This document shows positions 1 through 8,656 of a stretch of DNA of 64,000 nucleotides, in pieces; position 1 is the stretch's first letter, and the number at the start of each line of letters is the position of its first letter. The stretch spans positions 1,612,001-1,676,000 of the forward strand of contig NZ_CP109450.1 in NCBI RefSeq assembly GCF_041438865.1. The letters run 5' to 3'. Origin of the DNA: Streptomyces sp. NBC_01471 (lineage in GTDB: Bacteria > Actinomycetota > Actinomycetes > Streptomycetales > Streptomycetaceae). Under the pieces are notes generated by a model. That model searched no databases. It was not told the DNA's origin and worked only from the letters and a program-made list of their open reading frames with translations. The position numbers and the translations under genes were made by a program.

Positions 1-91
1 CCCGCACGGCGGTGTGCGGCACCCCCGACGGGGTGCGGAACACCTTGCTGGCGCCTCGCAGCTCAATGGCGGGGCTCATGTCTGTGCTCAT
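1..91 (-). CDS. ABC transporter ATP-binding protein, N-terminus only (cut by window edge)
   Basis: Reading the minus strand from an ATG at 91 gives 30 codons with no stop before the window edge. The peptide contains IELRGASKVFRTPSGVPHTAVR, here read as the A-loop and first beta strands that precede the Walker A of an ABC transporter ATPase (MacB/LolD-like style). Walker A itself lies outside the window, so the substrate cannot be inferred. A second in-frame ATG at 79 is an alternative start. The gene is divergent from the response regulator starting at 297, so the two may share the 205-bp promoter region and be functionally linked. Confidence 0.7.
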   Translation of the reverse strand, partial: MSTDMSPAIELRGASKVFRTPSGVPHTAVR

Positions 92-225
92 GAACCGGGA
101 CCGTAGATGTGGCACACAGCACAGCGGCAGGCTTGTGGGCGCAAGGCAGTCTTCTGCCTGCAAGAGACTGTTGTGCTCGTTTTGCGCGCGCTACAACTAC
201 GTGGTTAACAAGAACGACTCAGACC

Positions 226-290
226 GGTACGGACAGAGCCGGTCCGGTACGGACAGAGCCGTATGGACAGAGCCGGTATGGACAGAGAGC
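226..290. repeat. Four short direct repeats in the leader of the CitB-type regulator
   Basis: The unit GGTACGGACAGAGCC occurs exactly at 226-240 and 246-260, as GTATGGACAGAGCC at 261-274 and as GGTATGGACAGAG at 275-287. Unit starts are about 20, 15 and 14 bases apart. The last unit runs into the presumed ribosome binding site (AGAG at 284-287) of the gene starting at 297. The array is either an operator array or a slippage-prone leader that could change translation efficiency. Confidence 0.75.
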
Positions 291-296
291 GGCCCG

Positions 297-1019
297 ATGA
301 TTGAAGTCCTGGTGGTCGATGACGACTTCCGTGTCGCTGAGATCAACGCTGCGTACGTGGGCAAAGTTCCCGGATTCCGCGTCGCGGCCCGGGCGCACAG
401 CGCTGCCCAGGCCATGGCCGCCCTGGGGCGTGAACGCATCGATCTGGTCCTGCTCGACCACTACCTGCCTGACGAGACGGGTCTCTCACTGGTCCGGCGG
501 ATGCGGGAACTGGGCCACCACACCGACGTGATCATGGTTACGGCGGCGGGCGACGTGGCCACCGTGCAGGACGCCATGCGCCATGGCGCCCTGCACTATC
601 TGGTCAAGCCGTTCGCCTTCTCGGTGCTGCGATCCCGGCTGGAGGGCTATGCGGCGCTGCGGCGCACCGTGAGCCGCGTCGGAGGCAGCGGGCAGAGCGC
701 GGGGCAGGAACAGGTCGACCGGATCTTCGGCGCGCTGCGGACCACCGGGCCCTCGGCGTCCTCAGGGCTGCCCAGCGGGCACTCCGTACCGACATCCGAC
801 CTGATCCGCGAGGTCCTGACCGGCGCCCGGCAGCCGCTTTCGGCCCATCAGGTGGCGGCCAGGACGGGGCTGAGCCGATCCACGGCCCAGCGGTACCTGC
901 GTCAGCTGGAGCAGACGGGGCGGCTCAGGCTGACCCTCAAGTACGGCGACACGGGGCGTCCCGAGCATCGCTACGCCTGGGCCGCGCCCGGATCAGACGG
1001 CCCCGGCACCGGTCAGTGA
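297..1019 (+). CDS. CitB/DcuR-family response regulator
   Basis: This 240-residue protein is a two-component response regulator. Residues 1-115 form a receiver domain with the acidic pocket VVDDD (8-10), the likely phosphoacceptor Asp54 in VLLDHYLP and the conserved Lys in YLVKPF near residue 106. Residues about 175-225 form a helix-turn-helix (AARTGLSRSTAQRYLRQL) typical of regulators of citrate/C4-dicarboxylate uptake genes. I chose the ATG at 297 because the receiver begins there; the open frame upstream runs through repeats and is low in coding character. No sensor kinase of the CitA/DcuS class is in the window, so its partner is probably beyond the left edge, near the divergent ABC transporter. 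Its 3' end overlaps the convergent symporter gene by 27 bp. Confidence 0.85.
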   Translation: MIEVLVVDDDFRVAEINAAYVGKVPGFRVAARAHSAAQAMAALGRERIDLVLLDHYLPDETGLSLVRRMRELGHHTDVIMVTAAGDVATVQDAMRHGALHYLVKPFAFSVLRSRLEGYAALRRTVSRVGGSGQSAGQEQVDRIFGALRTTGPSASSGLPSGHSVPTSDLIREVLTGARQPLSAHQVAARTGLSRSTAQRYLRQLEQTGRLRLTLKYGDTGRPEHRYAWAAPGSDGPGTGQ

Positions 1020-2600
1020 CCGCACCTCCGTCTCGGCGTGCCGGGCGGCGTCCGGCGGCTCGGACGAGGTGACCGTACCGAGCCATCCCGCGAGGAAGCC
1101 GAGAGGAATGGAGAGCAGCCCCGGATTCTCCAGGGGGAAGAACTGGAAGTCCATGCCGGGGAAGAGCGAGGTGGGGCTCCCGGACACGACCGGCGAGAGG
1201 ACCACCAGGACAACCGCGGGGATGAGCCCTCCGTACACCGACCAGACCGCGCCGCGTGTGGTGAAGTTCCGCCAGAACAGCGAGAAGAGCAGCACCGGGA
1301 GATTCGCCGACGCCGCGACGGCGAAGGCCAGCCCCACCAGGAAAGCGACGTTCAGGTCCTTCGCCAGCAGGCTGAGCCCGATGGCCACGGCGCCGATCCC
1401 GGCTGCCGCGACACGGGCGACGGCCACCTCGCTGTGCTGCTTGGCACTGCGGCGCCTGAGGGTCGCGTAGAGGTCGTGGGCGACGGAGGCCGACGAGGCC
1501 AGCGTGATGCCCGCGACGACGGCGAGGATGGTGGCGAAGGCGACTGCGGCGACCACGGCGAAGAGCACCGTCCCTCCGGTGGACCCCGCTCCCCCGCCGA
1601 TCTCCAGCGCGAGCAGCGGTACCGCGGTGTTCCCCGCCGGATTCGACGCCCGTACCTGTTCGGACCCGACGAGCGCGGCCGCACCGAAGCCGAGCACGAT
1701 CGTCATCAGGTAGAAGCCGCCGATGAGCCCGATCGACCAGACGACGGAGCGGCGGGCGGCACGGGCTGTGGGCACGGTGTAGAAGCGCGACAGGATGTGC
1801 GGAAGTCCGGCCGTCCCGAGGACCAGAGCCAGCCCGAGACTGATGAAGTCGATGCGGGAGGTCCAGTCCCCGCCGTACTTGAGCCCGGGCGCCAGGAACT
1901 TCGCCCCGTGGCCACTGCGGTGGGCGGCGGACGTGAGCAGCTGGTTGAAGTCCCCGTGGAAGCGCACCATGACGAGCACCGTGAGCAGGATCGAACCCGT
2001 CATCAGCAGGACGGCCTTCACGATCTGGATCCAGGTGGTGGCCCGCATCCCGCCGAGCGTCACATAGATCACCATCAGCGCGCCGACACCGATCACGGCC
2101 CAGGCCTGGGCCGCGCCACTGTTGCCGCCCAGCAGGAGCGAGACGAGGCTTCCGGCGCCGACCATCTGCGCCACCAGGTAGAGCACCGACACCGTGACGG
2201 ATGACGAGCCCACCGCGATCCGGACCGGATGCTCACTCATCCGGGCCGCCACGACGTCGGCCAGCGTGAACCGTCCGCAGTTGCGCACCAGTTCGGCCAC
2301 CAGAAGCAGAACGACCAGCCAGGCGACGAGAAAGCCGACCGAGTAGAGCATGCCGTCGTAGCCGAAGAGGGCGATCAGCCCGGAGATACCGAGGAAGGAT
2401 GCCGCCGACATGTAGTCGCCTGCGATGGCGAAACCGTTCTCCATCGGGGAGAAGAGACGCCCGCCGACGTAGAACTCCTCTGCGGAACCATGCCGGTTGC
2501 GGCTCACCCAGGTGGTGATCGCGAGAGTGGCCGCGACGAAGACGCCGAACAGCAACAGCGCCAGGGTCTGGTGCTGCGTGGTGATCGTGTGGCTGCTCAA
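993..2600 (-). CDS. Sodium/solute symporter (SSS family, acetate/monocarboxylate type)
   Basis: A 535-residue polytopic membrane protein with about 13 hydrophobic segments. The N-terminal signature EEFYVGGR followed by NGFAIAGDYMSAASFLG is typical of the ActP/MctC branch of the sodium:solute symporter family, which takes up acetate, pyruvate or related monocarboxylates. The start is a TTG at 2600 that overlaps the TGA of the upstream DUF485 gene (TTGA), so the two are very probably translationally coupled. No ATG or GTG is suitably placed near the first membrane helix. DUF485 proteins usually accompany these symporters. The two-component system immediately upstream on the same strand is the likely regulator. 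The substrate is inferred from family only. Confidence 0.88.
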   Translation of the reverse strand: MSSHTITTQHQTLALLLFGVFVAATLAITTWVSRNRHGSAEEFYVGGRLFSPMENGFAIAGDYMSAASFLGISGLIALFGYDGMLYSVGFLVAWLVVLLLVAELVRNCGRFTLADVVAARMSEHPVRIAVGSSSVTVSVLYLVAQMVGAGSLVSLLLGGNSGAAQAWAVIGVGALMVIYVTLGGMRATTWIQIVKAVLLMTGSILLTVLVMVRFHGDFNQLLTSAAHRSGHGAKFLAPGLKYGGDWTSRIDFISLGLALVLGTAGLPHILSRFYTVPTARAARRSVVWSIGLIGGFYLMTIVLGFGAAALVGSEQVRASNPAGNTAVPLLALEIGGGAGSTGGTVLFAVVAAVAFATILAVVAGITLASSASVAHDLYATLRRRSAKQHSEVAVARVAAAGIGAVAIGLSLLAKDLNVAFLVGLAFAVAASANLPVLLFSLFWRNFTTRGAVWSVYGGLIPAVVLVVLSPVVSGSPTSLFPGMDFQFFPLENPGLLSIPLGFLAGWLGTVTSSEPPDAARHAETEVRSLTGAGAV

Positions 2601-3067
2601 CGGCTGATCCCTCGCGTCAGTTCCTGTGTGTCCCAGCGGAGGTCGAGCGCCGCCCGGTCCCTGCGGAGCCGCGCGTGACGGGTGTAGGCCCAGGTGAGCA
2701 GGAAAGTGGAGAGGAACTGACCGAGCCCCGCCAGCATCGCCACGTTCACCGCTCCGGCCACCGGGCGCGCCATGAACCCCGGTGCGGCCGTGGCCATGAC
2801 GACGTACGCGAGGTACCAGGCGAAGAACGCGCACACAGCGGGGACGACGAACCTCCGGTAGCGGCTTCGCACTTCCTGGAATGCCGCACTGCTCTGTACT
2901 TCCAGATAGATGTCGGCCGCGCTGCGTCCCCGCTCCGGGCCTCCCTGGGCTGGTACGGCGGCGGGGGTACCAGTGCCGTCCAACTCGCCCCAGCCGGAGG
3001 CCAACGCGTCGTACCAGGGGTCGTCCAACCGCACCTCAGCGGCGTCGAGCCCGTCGTCCTTCTCCAC
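2597..3067 (-). CDS. DUF485 domain membrane protein
   Basis: A 156-residue protein with a hydrophilic N-terminal half and a C-terminal DUF485 region containing two membrane segments (FVVPAVCAFFAWYLAYVVMA and a second starting NVAMLAGLGQFLSTF). The motif SRYRRFVVP before the first helix and LTWAYTRHARLRRD after the second match DUF485 partners of acetate-type symporters. The N-terminal extension of about 60 residues is longer than the minimal family member. It overlaps the symporter by four bases (TTGA). Its role is thought to be accessory to the symporter; the precise mechanism is not known. Confidence 0.88.
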   Translation of the reverse strand: MEKDDGLDAAEVRLDDPWYDALASGWGELDGTGTPAAVPAQGGPERGRSAADIYLEVQSSAAFQEVRSRYRRFVVPAVCAFFAWYLAYVVMATAAPGFMARPVAGAVNVAMLAGLGQFLSTFLLTWAYTRHARLRRDRAALDLRWDTQELTRGISR

Positions 3068-3163
3068 CGAACACCCTCTCCCTGTGCGCGACCGCTTGGC
3101 CGCGTGCCCAAGGATGGGTACTTCGGAGGGCTTCCGAACCCTTATCGCCCCCTCTTCACCCCT

Positions 3164-3838
3164 TCAGGTGATGGACGTGCCCGGCGGCAGGGCAAGACCG
3201 TGCCGGTAGGCATACCGCACGGCCTGCGCCCGGTCGCGGATCCCGGCCTTGGCGAAGAGATTGTTGATGTGCGTCTTCACGGTGGCCGGCGAGATGTGCA
3301 GTGCGCGGGAGATCTCCGCGTTGGAGAGCCCCTCCGCGATGAGCGCCAGGATCTCGGCCTCCCGGGGAGTGAGGCCGTCGGGCAGCTCGACCGCGGTCCG
3401 AGGGGCCGGCGCGGGCGGTGCGGTGACCCGCTCGACGAGCAGCCGCTGCACGCTCGGCGAGAGCCCGGCCTGCCCGGCCATGACGTCCTCGATGGCCCGG
3501 ACGATCTCCTCGCCACCCGCGTCCTTGGTGAGATACCCGCGCGCCCCGGCCTGGAGGGCGGGAAAGAGCGAGTCGTCGTCGGAGAACGTGGTGAGAACCA
3601 CGACCTGGGTGGACGGATACTGCTCGCGGATACGACGAGTCGCCTCCACCCCGTCGCAGCGGGGCATCCGCAGATCCATCAGGACCACGTCGGGGGCGTG
3701 TTCACCGACCAGTGCGACGGCCTCCAGACCGTCCTTCGCCGCACCCACGACCTCGATCCCGGGCAGCAGCCCCAGCAGCATCACGATGCCCTCACGCACA
3801 ACGGACTGGTCGTCGGCCACGACCACCCGTGCCGTCAT
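3164..3838 (-). CDS. NarL/LuxR-family response regulator
   Basis: A 224-residue regulator with an N-terminal receiver (acidic pair ADD at 8-10, phosphoacceptor Asp55 in VVLMDLRMP, Thr in VVLTTF, Lys in YLTKDAG) and a C-terminal LuxR helix-turn-helix around 155-215 (LTPREAEILALIAEGLSNAEI). It starts with an ATG that overlaps the TGA of the upstream kinase gene by four bases (ATGA), so kinase and regulator are cotranslated. The DUF485/symporter pair follows 96 bp downstream on the same strand and is the most probable target. Confidence 0.93.
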   Translation of the reverse strand: MTARVVVADDQSVVREGIVMLLGLLPGIEVVGAAKDGLEAVALVGEHAPDVVLMDLRMPRCDGVEATRRIREQYPSTQVVVLTTFSDDDSLFPALQAGARGYLTKDAGGEEIVRAIEDVMAGQAGLSPSVQRLLVERVTAPPAPAPRTAVELPDGLTPREAEILALIAEGLSNAEISRALHISPATVKTHINNLFAKAGIRDRAQAVRYAYRHGLALPPGTSIT

Positions 3839-4983
3839 GCCGGCACCCTCAGCCGTACCAAGAAGCCCTCCTCGTCCGGCCCAGCCTCCAGCGTCCCGCC
3901 GAGCAGCTCGGCACGCTCCCGCATTCCGGCCAAACCGTATCCCGAGCCAGTGACAGCGAGTTCACCAACCGGTTCCCCGGGGCCCGAGTCCCTTACTTCC
4001 AGAGCGATTTCGTCCGGCAAGTACTCCAGACGCAGCCGGACCTCGGCGCCCGGAGCGTGCTTGCGCACATTCGTCATCGCCTCCTGCGCCACCCGCCTTA
4101 CGGTCTGCGAGGCCTCGGCAGGCAGCGGCCTGCGGTCCCCCGTCACAGCGAGCCGCGAGCTGCCCGCCACCTCCTCCAGGAACTCCTCAACCGGTGTCAT
4201 CTCACCACGCAGCGCCGAGAGCGCCTGCCGGGTCTCGACGAGCCCCTCCCGGGCCATCCCGCGCGCCGCCACCACCCGCTCCAGGATCTGGTCCCGTCCC
4301 GCGTCGCGCTCGATCAGCAGCCTGGCCGCCTCCAGATGCACCATCTGCGCGGAAAGGCTGTGGGCGAGAACATCGTGGATCTCCCGGGCGATGCGGGAGC
4401 GCTCCGCCAGCGCCGCGGACTCCGCCTCGGCCGCCCGTGCTGCCCTTTCCTGTGCCAGCAACCGCTGAGCACTGCCCCTGGCCTCCGCGTCGAGCCGCAT
4501 TACATATCCGACCAGAGCCAGCCCGGCGGTGGTCACCGCGATCGTCAGCCGCTGGTCGTCGCTGAGCAGGGCATAGGCGCCGAGGGCCGCCGCCGTACAG
4601 GGCAGGGCCGCCGCGAGCGGCAGCCGCTCCAATGCGGTGACAGCGCAACCGCACCAGAGGACAGCAGCCGGACCGGAGAATCCCGCCTGCTGAGCCAGCA
4701 TGGCAGCACCCAGCAGAACTGCGAGCAAGGCCACGGAAGGCCACAGACGGTGTTCGAGGCTGGCCCGGTAGAAGGCCCAGGCCGCTGCGACGCAGACCCC
4801 GATGCCGGTTACCGCGGCGGCCAGCGCCCAGGCGTCTTCGCCGATCTTCGCGAAGGCACTCCACAACAGGGCGCCCAGGGCGACGAGCCGAACAGTCCAG
4901 CCGAGCGAACGCCGCGCGCCGGTCACACCCGCCCGGGAAAGGGCTTCCCGGGAGGGCCAGCTCGTCCAGGCACCGGGCGTCAT
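3835..4983 (-). CDS. Sensor histidine kinase (NarL-partner, HisKA_3 type)
   Basis: A 382-residue kinase. The N-terminal ~180 residues carry several hydrophobic segments with little extracytoplasmic loop, followed by a coiled-coil-like stretch rich in Ala, Glu and Arg and the HisKA_3 phosphoacceptor box (ARIAREIHDVLAHSLSAQMV). The C-terminal HATPase contains DSGPGEPVGE and a GSGYGLAGMRERAELLGG G-box. The ATG at 4983 was chosen because GAAGGA lies upstream at a proper distance; the open frame extends further upstream but lacks domain content. It forms a system with the downstream regulator. With no sizeable sensor domain, it probably senses a membrane or intramembrane signal. Confidence 0.92.
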   Translation of the reverse strand: MTPGAWTSWPSREALSRAGVTGARRSLGWTVRLVALGALLWSAFAKIGEDAWALAAAVTGIGVCVAAAWAFYRASLEHRLWPSVALLAVLLGAAMLAQQAGFSGPAAVLWCGCAVTALERLPLAAALPCTAAALGAYALLSDDQRLTIAVTTAGLALVGYVMRLDAEARGSAQRLLAQERAARAAEAESAALAERSRIAREIHDVLAHSLSAQMVHLEAARLLIERDAGRDQILERVVAARGMAREGLVETRQALSALRGEMTPVEEFLEEVAGSSRLAVTGDRRPLPAEASQTVRRVAQEAMTNVRKHAPGAEVRLRLEYLPDEIALEVRDSGPGEPVGELAVTGSGYGLAGMRERAELLGGTLEAGPDEEGFLVRLRVPA

Positions 4984-5012
4984 ACGCGGTCCTTCCTCGC
5001 CCCTCCGGGCAA

Positions 5013-5501
5013 TCAGACGGCAGTGACACCGTACGACGGGTGTATTCGCCCAGCCCGCCATGCGAGCACCCCGGCCCGTACGAGCAAGGAGGACGCCAGC
5101 GCGAGCAGCATCGCCCCGCTCCCGAGGCTCACTCCGGCCAGCGCGCCAAGACCCGCCACGCCGAACCGCACGATCAGCCCCACGATCCAGACAGCCGCCG
5201 TGGCCTTCGTACCCCTGGTCCAGACCGACCCGTCCGGCTCGTTCCACACCTTGGTCGTCCAGGCCCAGCCCGCACCCATGAGCAGCCCGGCCACCAGCTC
5301 GGCCCCGATCACCAGGACGGACAGAGCGGGGTGATGCGCGTCAAGCAGGCCGTGCTGACGCAGAGCGACGAAGACCAGGATGGCGGGCAGCAGCCACCAG
5401 CGTCTGTCGTGATCGACCTGCTGGGGGCGGAACTGCCGCACGAGCACCAGGGCGACGACTGCGACAGCCACCGCGACATCGGTGAGTGTGGACGCTGACA
5501 T
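5013..5501 (-). CDS. Small multi-pass membrane protein (DUF1453/CcdC-like)
   Basis: A 162-residue protein with about five hydrophobic helices, for example TDVAVAVAVVALVLVRQF at the N-terminus, ALSVLVIGAELVAGLLMGAG in the middle and GAMLLALASSLLVRAGVLAW at the C-terminus. The short polar stretch WNEPDGSVWTRGTKAT between helices is typical of the DUF1453/CcdC-like family in Streptomyces. It lies 29 bp upstream of the histidine kinase on the same strand and may be cotranscribed as an accessory membrane component. No biochemical role is known to me. Confidence 0.75.
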   Translation of the reverse strand: MSASTLTDVAVAVAVVALVLVRQFRPQQVDHDRRWWLLPAILVFVALRQHGLLDAHHPALSVLVIGAELVAGLLMGAGWAWTTKVWNEPDGSVWTRGTKATAAVWIVGLIVRFGVAGLGALAGVSLGSGAMLLALASSLLVRAGVLAWRAGRIHPSYGVTAV

Positions 5502-5582
5502 GAATGCCTCCGGCGAGCGAGGAAGGTTGACGCCTTCGACGCTACGGAAACGCGCGGGTCAGCAGATCGGAGCAGAGGTGGA

Positions 5583-5613
5583 CCCTGGGTGGAGCTTGCG
5601 GCTCCACCCAGGG
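5583..5613 (-). terminator. Terminator downstream of parE
   Basis: A perfect 13-bp stem, CCCTGGGTGGAGC at 5583-5595 with its complement at 5601-5613, and a TTGCG loop. It lies 38 bases beyond the parE stop. The absence of a U-tract is normal for Streptomyces. Confidence 0.75.
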
Positions 5614-5650
5614 GTGGAGAGCCCCTCGGTGGAGCCGCCCACTCGGTGGC

Positions 5651-7771
5651 TCAGGCGTCGATCCGTGAGCGGTCCAGCGTCGCGGCCGAGCTGGTGATGA
5701 ACTCCTTGCGGGGCGCGACCTCGTTGCCCATCAGCAGGTCGAAGACCTGCTCGGACGACTCCAGGTCGCCGATGTTGATCCGCCGCAGCGTACGGAACCG
5801 CGGGTCCATGGTGGTCTCCGCCAGCTGATCGGCGTCCATCTCGCCCAGCCCCTTGTAGCGCTGGATCGAGTCCTTGAAACGGACGTTCTTGCGCTGGAAC
5901 TCCAGCAGCTTCTGCCGCAGCTCGTTGTCGGAGTAGGTGTAGACGTACTTGTCCTGGCCCTTCTTGGGCTGAACCAGCTCGATCCGGTGCAGCGGCGGTA
6001 CCGCGGCGAAGACCCGGCCCGCCTCCACCATCGGCCGCATGTACCGCTGGAAGAGCGTCAGAAGCAGGATGCGGATGTGCGCGCCGTCGACATCGGCGTC
6101 GACCAGCAGCACGATCTTGCCGTACCGCGCCGCGTCGATGTCGAAGGTCCGCCCGGAGCCCGCTCCTATGACCTGGATGATGGCGCCGCACTCGGCGTTC
6201 TTCAGCATGTCCGAGACTGACGCCTTCTGGACATTGAGGATCTTGCCCCGGATGGGCAGCAGCGCCTGGAATTCGGAGTTCCGGGCGAGCTTGGCAGTAC
6301 CGAGCGCGGAGTCCCCCTCGACGATGAAGAGCTCGCTGCGCCCGACGTCGTCACTGCGGCAGTCGGCGAGCTTGGCCGGCAGGGACGACGACTCCAGAGC
6401 GGTCTTGCGGCGCTGGGCGTCCTTGTGCTGGCGAGCCGCGATCCGGGTACGGGCCGCGGCGACGGCCTTTTCCAGCACCGCACGGGCCTGCGCCTTGGAA
6501 TCGCGCTTGGTGGAGGTCAGGAAGGCCTTGAGCTCCTTGGCGACGACGTTGGAAACGATCCGGTTGGCCGCAGAGGTACCGAGCACCTCCTTGGTCTGGC
6601 CCTCGAACTGCGGCTCGGCGAGGCGCACGGTGACCACAGCGGTCAGCCCTTCCAGCGCGTCGTCCTTCACCACGTCGTCCTCTGCGACCCGCAGGAGCTT
6701 CGCCGAGCGGAGCACCTCGTTGACCGTCCTGGTCAGCGAGCGCTCGAAGCCCGACACATGCGTGCCGCCCTTGGGCGTCGCGATGATGTTGACGAAGGAC
6801 CTGACCGTGGTGTCGTAGCCGGTGCCCCAGCGAAGCGCGATGTCCACGCCCAGCTCGCGGGTGACCTCGGTCGGGGTCATGTGGCCGCGATCGTCCAGGA
6901 CCGGGACGGTCTCCTTGAAGGTGCCCTGCCCGGAGAGCCGCTGTACGTCGCAGACGGCCTTGTCCTGAGCGAGGTATTCACAGAATTCGCTGATCCCCCC
7001 GTCGAAGCGGAACGTCTCCTCGGTCTTCCCCGCACCGTCGAGGCCGCGCTCGTCGCGCACCACGAGAGTCAGACCGGGTACCAGGAACGCCGTCTGGCGG
7101 GCCCGCTGGTACAGGTGGTCCAGGGAGAGCTTGGCGTCCTTGAGGAAGATCTGGCGGTCCGCCCAGTACCGGACCCGGGTGCCCGTCCTGGCCTTGGGTA
7201 CGCGCTTGCCCTTGAGCAGCCCGTTGGCCGGGTCGAAGGGGCTGTCGGGCCCCGCCTCGGTGAAGATCCCGGGAACGCCGCGGCGGAAGCTGATCGAGTG
7301 GGTGGCGCTGCCACGGTCGACCTCGACGTCCAGCCGGGCGGAGAGGGCGTTGACGACGGAGGCGCCGACGCCGTGCAGCCCGCCGGAGGCCGCGTACGAG
7401 CCGCCGCCGAACTTCCCGCCCGCGTGCAGCTTGGTCATCACGACCTCGACGCCCGAGAGCCCGGTCTTGGGCTCGACGTCGACCGGAATCCCCCGGCCGT
7501 TGTCCCTGACCTCGACGGAGCCGTCCTCATGGAGGGTCACATCGATGTGGTCGCAGTAGCCACCAAGAGCCTCGTCGACCGAGTTGTCGATGATCTCCCA
7601 GAGGCAGTGCATCAGACCGCGGCTGTCGGTGGACCCGATGTACATGCCGGGCCGCTTGCGGACCGCTTCGAGCCCTTCGAGTACGAGCAGGTGCCGCGCG
7701 GTGTAGTTGGAGCCGTCACGGTCTGCACCGCTCAGCAGCGCAGTGGAAGGCACGGACGTATCGGCGGTCAC
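5651..7771 (-). CDS. parE: DNA topoisomerase IV subunit B (ParE / GyrB paralogue)
   Basis: A 706-residue type IIA topoisomerase B subunit that hydrolyses ATP to drive strand passage and decatenation with ParC. Visible in order are the GHKL ATPase (NSVDEAL, DNGRGIP, GLHGVGASVVNALS), the transducer, and the TOPRIM domain (EGDSALG, DADVDGAHIRILLLTLFQRYMRP), then the PLHRIE/YKGLGEM segments. The order beside hrdB matches the second gyrB-like gene of S. coelicolor, generally assigned as parE. ParC is not in the window. The start is a GTG preceded by GAGGAGCGAACC. A short AT-rich stretch and an 11-bp TTGGG-CCCAA palindrome at 7798-7808 lie just upstream, in the likely promoter. Confidence 0.93.
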   Translation of the reverse strand: MTADTSVPSTALLSGADRDGSNYTARHLLVLEGLEAVRKRPGMYIGSTDSRGLMHCLWEIIDNSVDEALGGYCDHIDVTLHEDGSVEVRDNGRGIPVDVEPKTGLSGVEVVMTKLHAGGKFGGGSYAASGGLHGVGASVVNALSARLDVEVDRGSATHSISFRRGVPGIFTEAGPDSPFDPANGLLKGKRVPKARTGTRVRYWADRQIFLKDAKLSLDHLYQRARQTAFLVPGLTLVVRDERGLDGAGKTEETFRFDGGISEFCEYLAQDKAVCDVQRLSGQGTFKETVPVLDDRGHMTPTEVTRELGVDIALRWGTGYDTTVRSFVNIIATPKGGTHVSGFERSLTRTVNEVLRSAKLLRVAEDDVVKDDALEGLTAVVTVRLAEPQFEGQTKEVLGTSAANRIVSNVVAKELKAFLTSTKRDSKAQARAVLEKAVAAARTRIAARQHKDAQRRKTALESSSLPAKLADCRSDDVGRSELFIVEGDSALGTAKLARNSEFQALLPIRGKILNVQKASVSDMLKNAECGAIIQVIGAGSGRTFDIDAARYGKIVLLVDADVDGAHIRILLLTLFQRYMRPMVEAGRVFAAVPPLHRIELVQPKKGQDKYVYTYSDNELRQKLLEFQRKNVRFKDSIQRYKGLGEMDADQLAETTMDPRFRTLRRINIGDLESSEQVFDLLMGNEVAPRKEFITSSAATLDRSRIDA

Positions 7772-8203
7772 GCGGTTCGCTCCTCGCTGAATTTATTTTG
7801 GGGCCCAATGGGTAAGGCCCGGGCGTCGGTCGCCCGTCAGAGCCTATCGAGCCCTGGTAGAGCCGTTGTTACGCCACCCTAGAAGAGACGGGCGCCAAAC
7901 CAGCACCGTACATCTGTTCGATAGCTGGATGGAGTGAAGCACACATCACGTTCCCTTCCAGGCATGAACCATTTAGGCTCCGGGCACGTCCTCATCAACA
8001 ACCGGCAGCCAGCCGGGAGGATCAACCGATGACAAGCAACGCGAAACCGTAAAGCCACCGCAATACGGCTTATTCGCCGCCAATCGGCATCAGACAGCCA
8101 CCTTGACAAAAAGTTTCAAGGAAAAGCCACGAGCGGGAACGTTTTGGGCCTGGTTGGATGTTGACCCTGGTACGACAGCTCGTCGAGCTAGAGAAGAGGC
8201 GAC
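7772..8203. other. Divergent intergenic region between parE and the DUF7455 gene
   Basis: No gene can be supported in these 432 bases. The parE side has an AT-rich patch (7790-7799) and the palindrome TTGGGGCCCAA (7798-7808). The other side has TTGACC at 8161-8166, 18 bases before GAGCTA, a weak candidate promoter that would start transcription only a few bases before the gene. The middle is moderately AT-rich for this genome and carries no recognisable repeat. Confidence 0.5.
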
Positions 8204-8434
8204 GTGACTACTGTTCTGACCCCCGCGAGCCAGCTGACGGCCGCTGACCGCTGCGACCGGTGCGGCGCCCAGGCATACCTGCGCGTTGTCCTCACCAGCG
8301 GTGGCGAACTGCTCTTCTGCGCCCACCATGGTCGCAAGTTCGAGCCAGAACTCAAGAAGATCGCCGCGGACATCCAGGATGAGACGGATCGCCTGACGGC
8401 CGTCCCGAACCATTCCGAAGAAGAGGACCGCTGA
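8204..8434 (+). CDS. DUF7455 family small protein, probable zinc-binding
   Basis: A 76-residue protein starting at a GTG preceded by GAAGAGG. It contains CDRCGAQAYLRV followed by a strand pair and LLFCAHHGRKFEPEL, that is CxxC and a later C-x-HH, an arrangement resembling a small zinc ribbon. The C-terminus is acidic and helical. This is a conserved actinobacterial family found between parE and hrdB; the function is unknown. A hairpin terminator follows 46 bases after the stop, so it is a monocistronic unit divergent from parE. Confidence 0.88.
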   Translation: MTTVLTPASQLTAADRCDRCGAQAYLRVVLTSGGELLFCAHHGRKFEPELKKIAADIQDETDRLTAVPNHSEEEDR

Positions 8435-8479
8435 CACCTCGCACCCACGACGAGCCAAGGACCGGTATCAGCCCGGTCG

Positions 8480-8519
8480 ACGGGCGGCCCCGCCTGCACC
8501 CACAGGAGAGGCCGCCCGT
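8480..8519 (+). terminator. Terminator after the DUF7455 gene
   Basis: The arms ACGGGCGGCC (8480-8489) and GGCCGCCCGT (8510-8519) form a perfect 10-bp stem with a 20-base loop. Confidence 0.6.
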
Positions 8520-8656
8520 TCTCATGCCCGGACGAGGCAACGACCCCGAGGGCTTCAGCGGGCCTCTGACGCGTCACATGAGACGCCAAGGTCGCCTAGT
8601 CGGCGTGTCCGGCGCGGGACCGGCCAGCGCCCGGCAACGGCCACTGTCGGCCCCCG

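Noticed and set aside
1038..2204. 388-codon frame antisense to the symporter
   Set aside because: Charged, low-complexity translation opposite a clear membrane protein.
6425..7882. 485-codon open frame antisense to parE
   Set aside because: It mirrors the parE codons (GC-rich third positions leave the antisense frame open), and has no ribosome binding site or domain.
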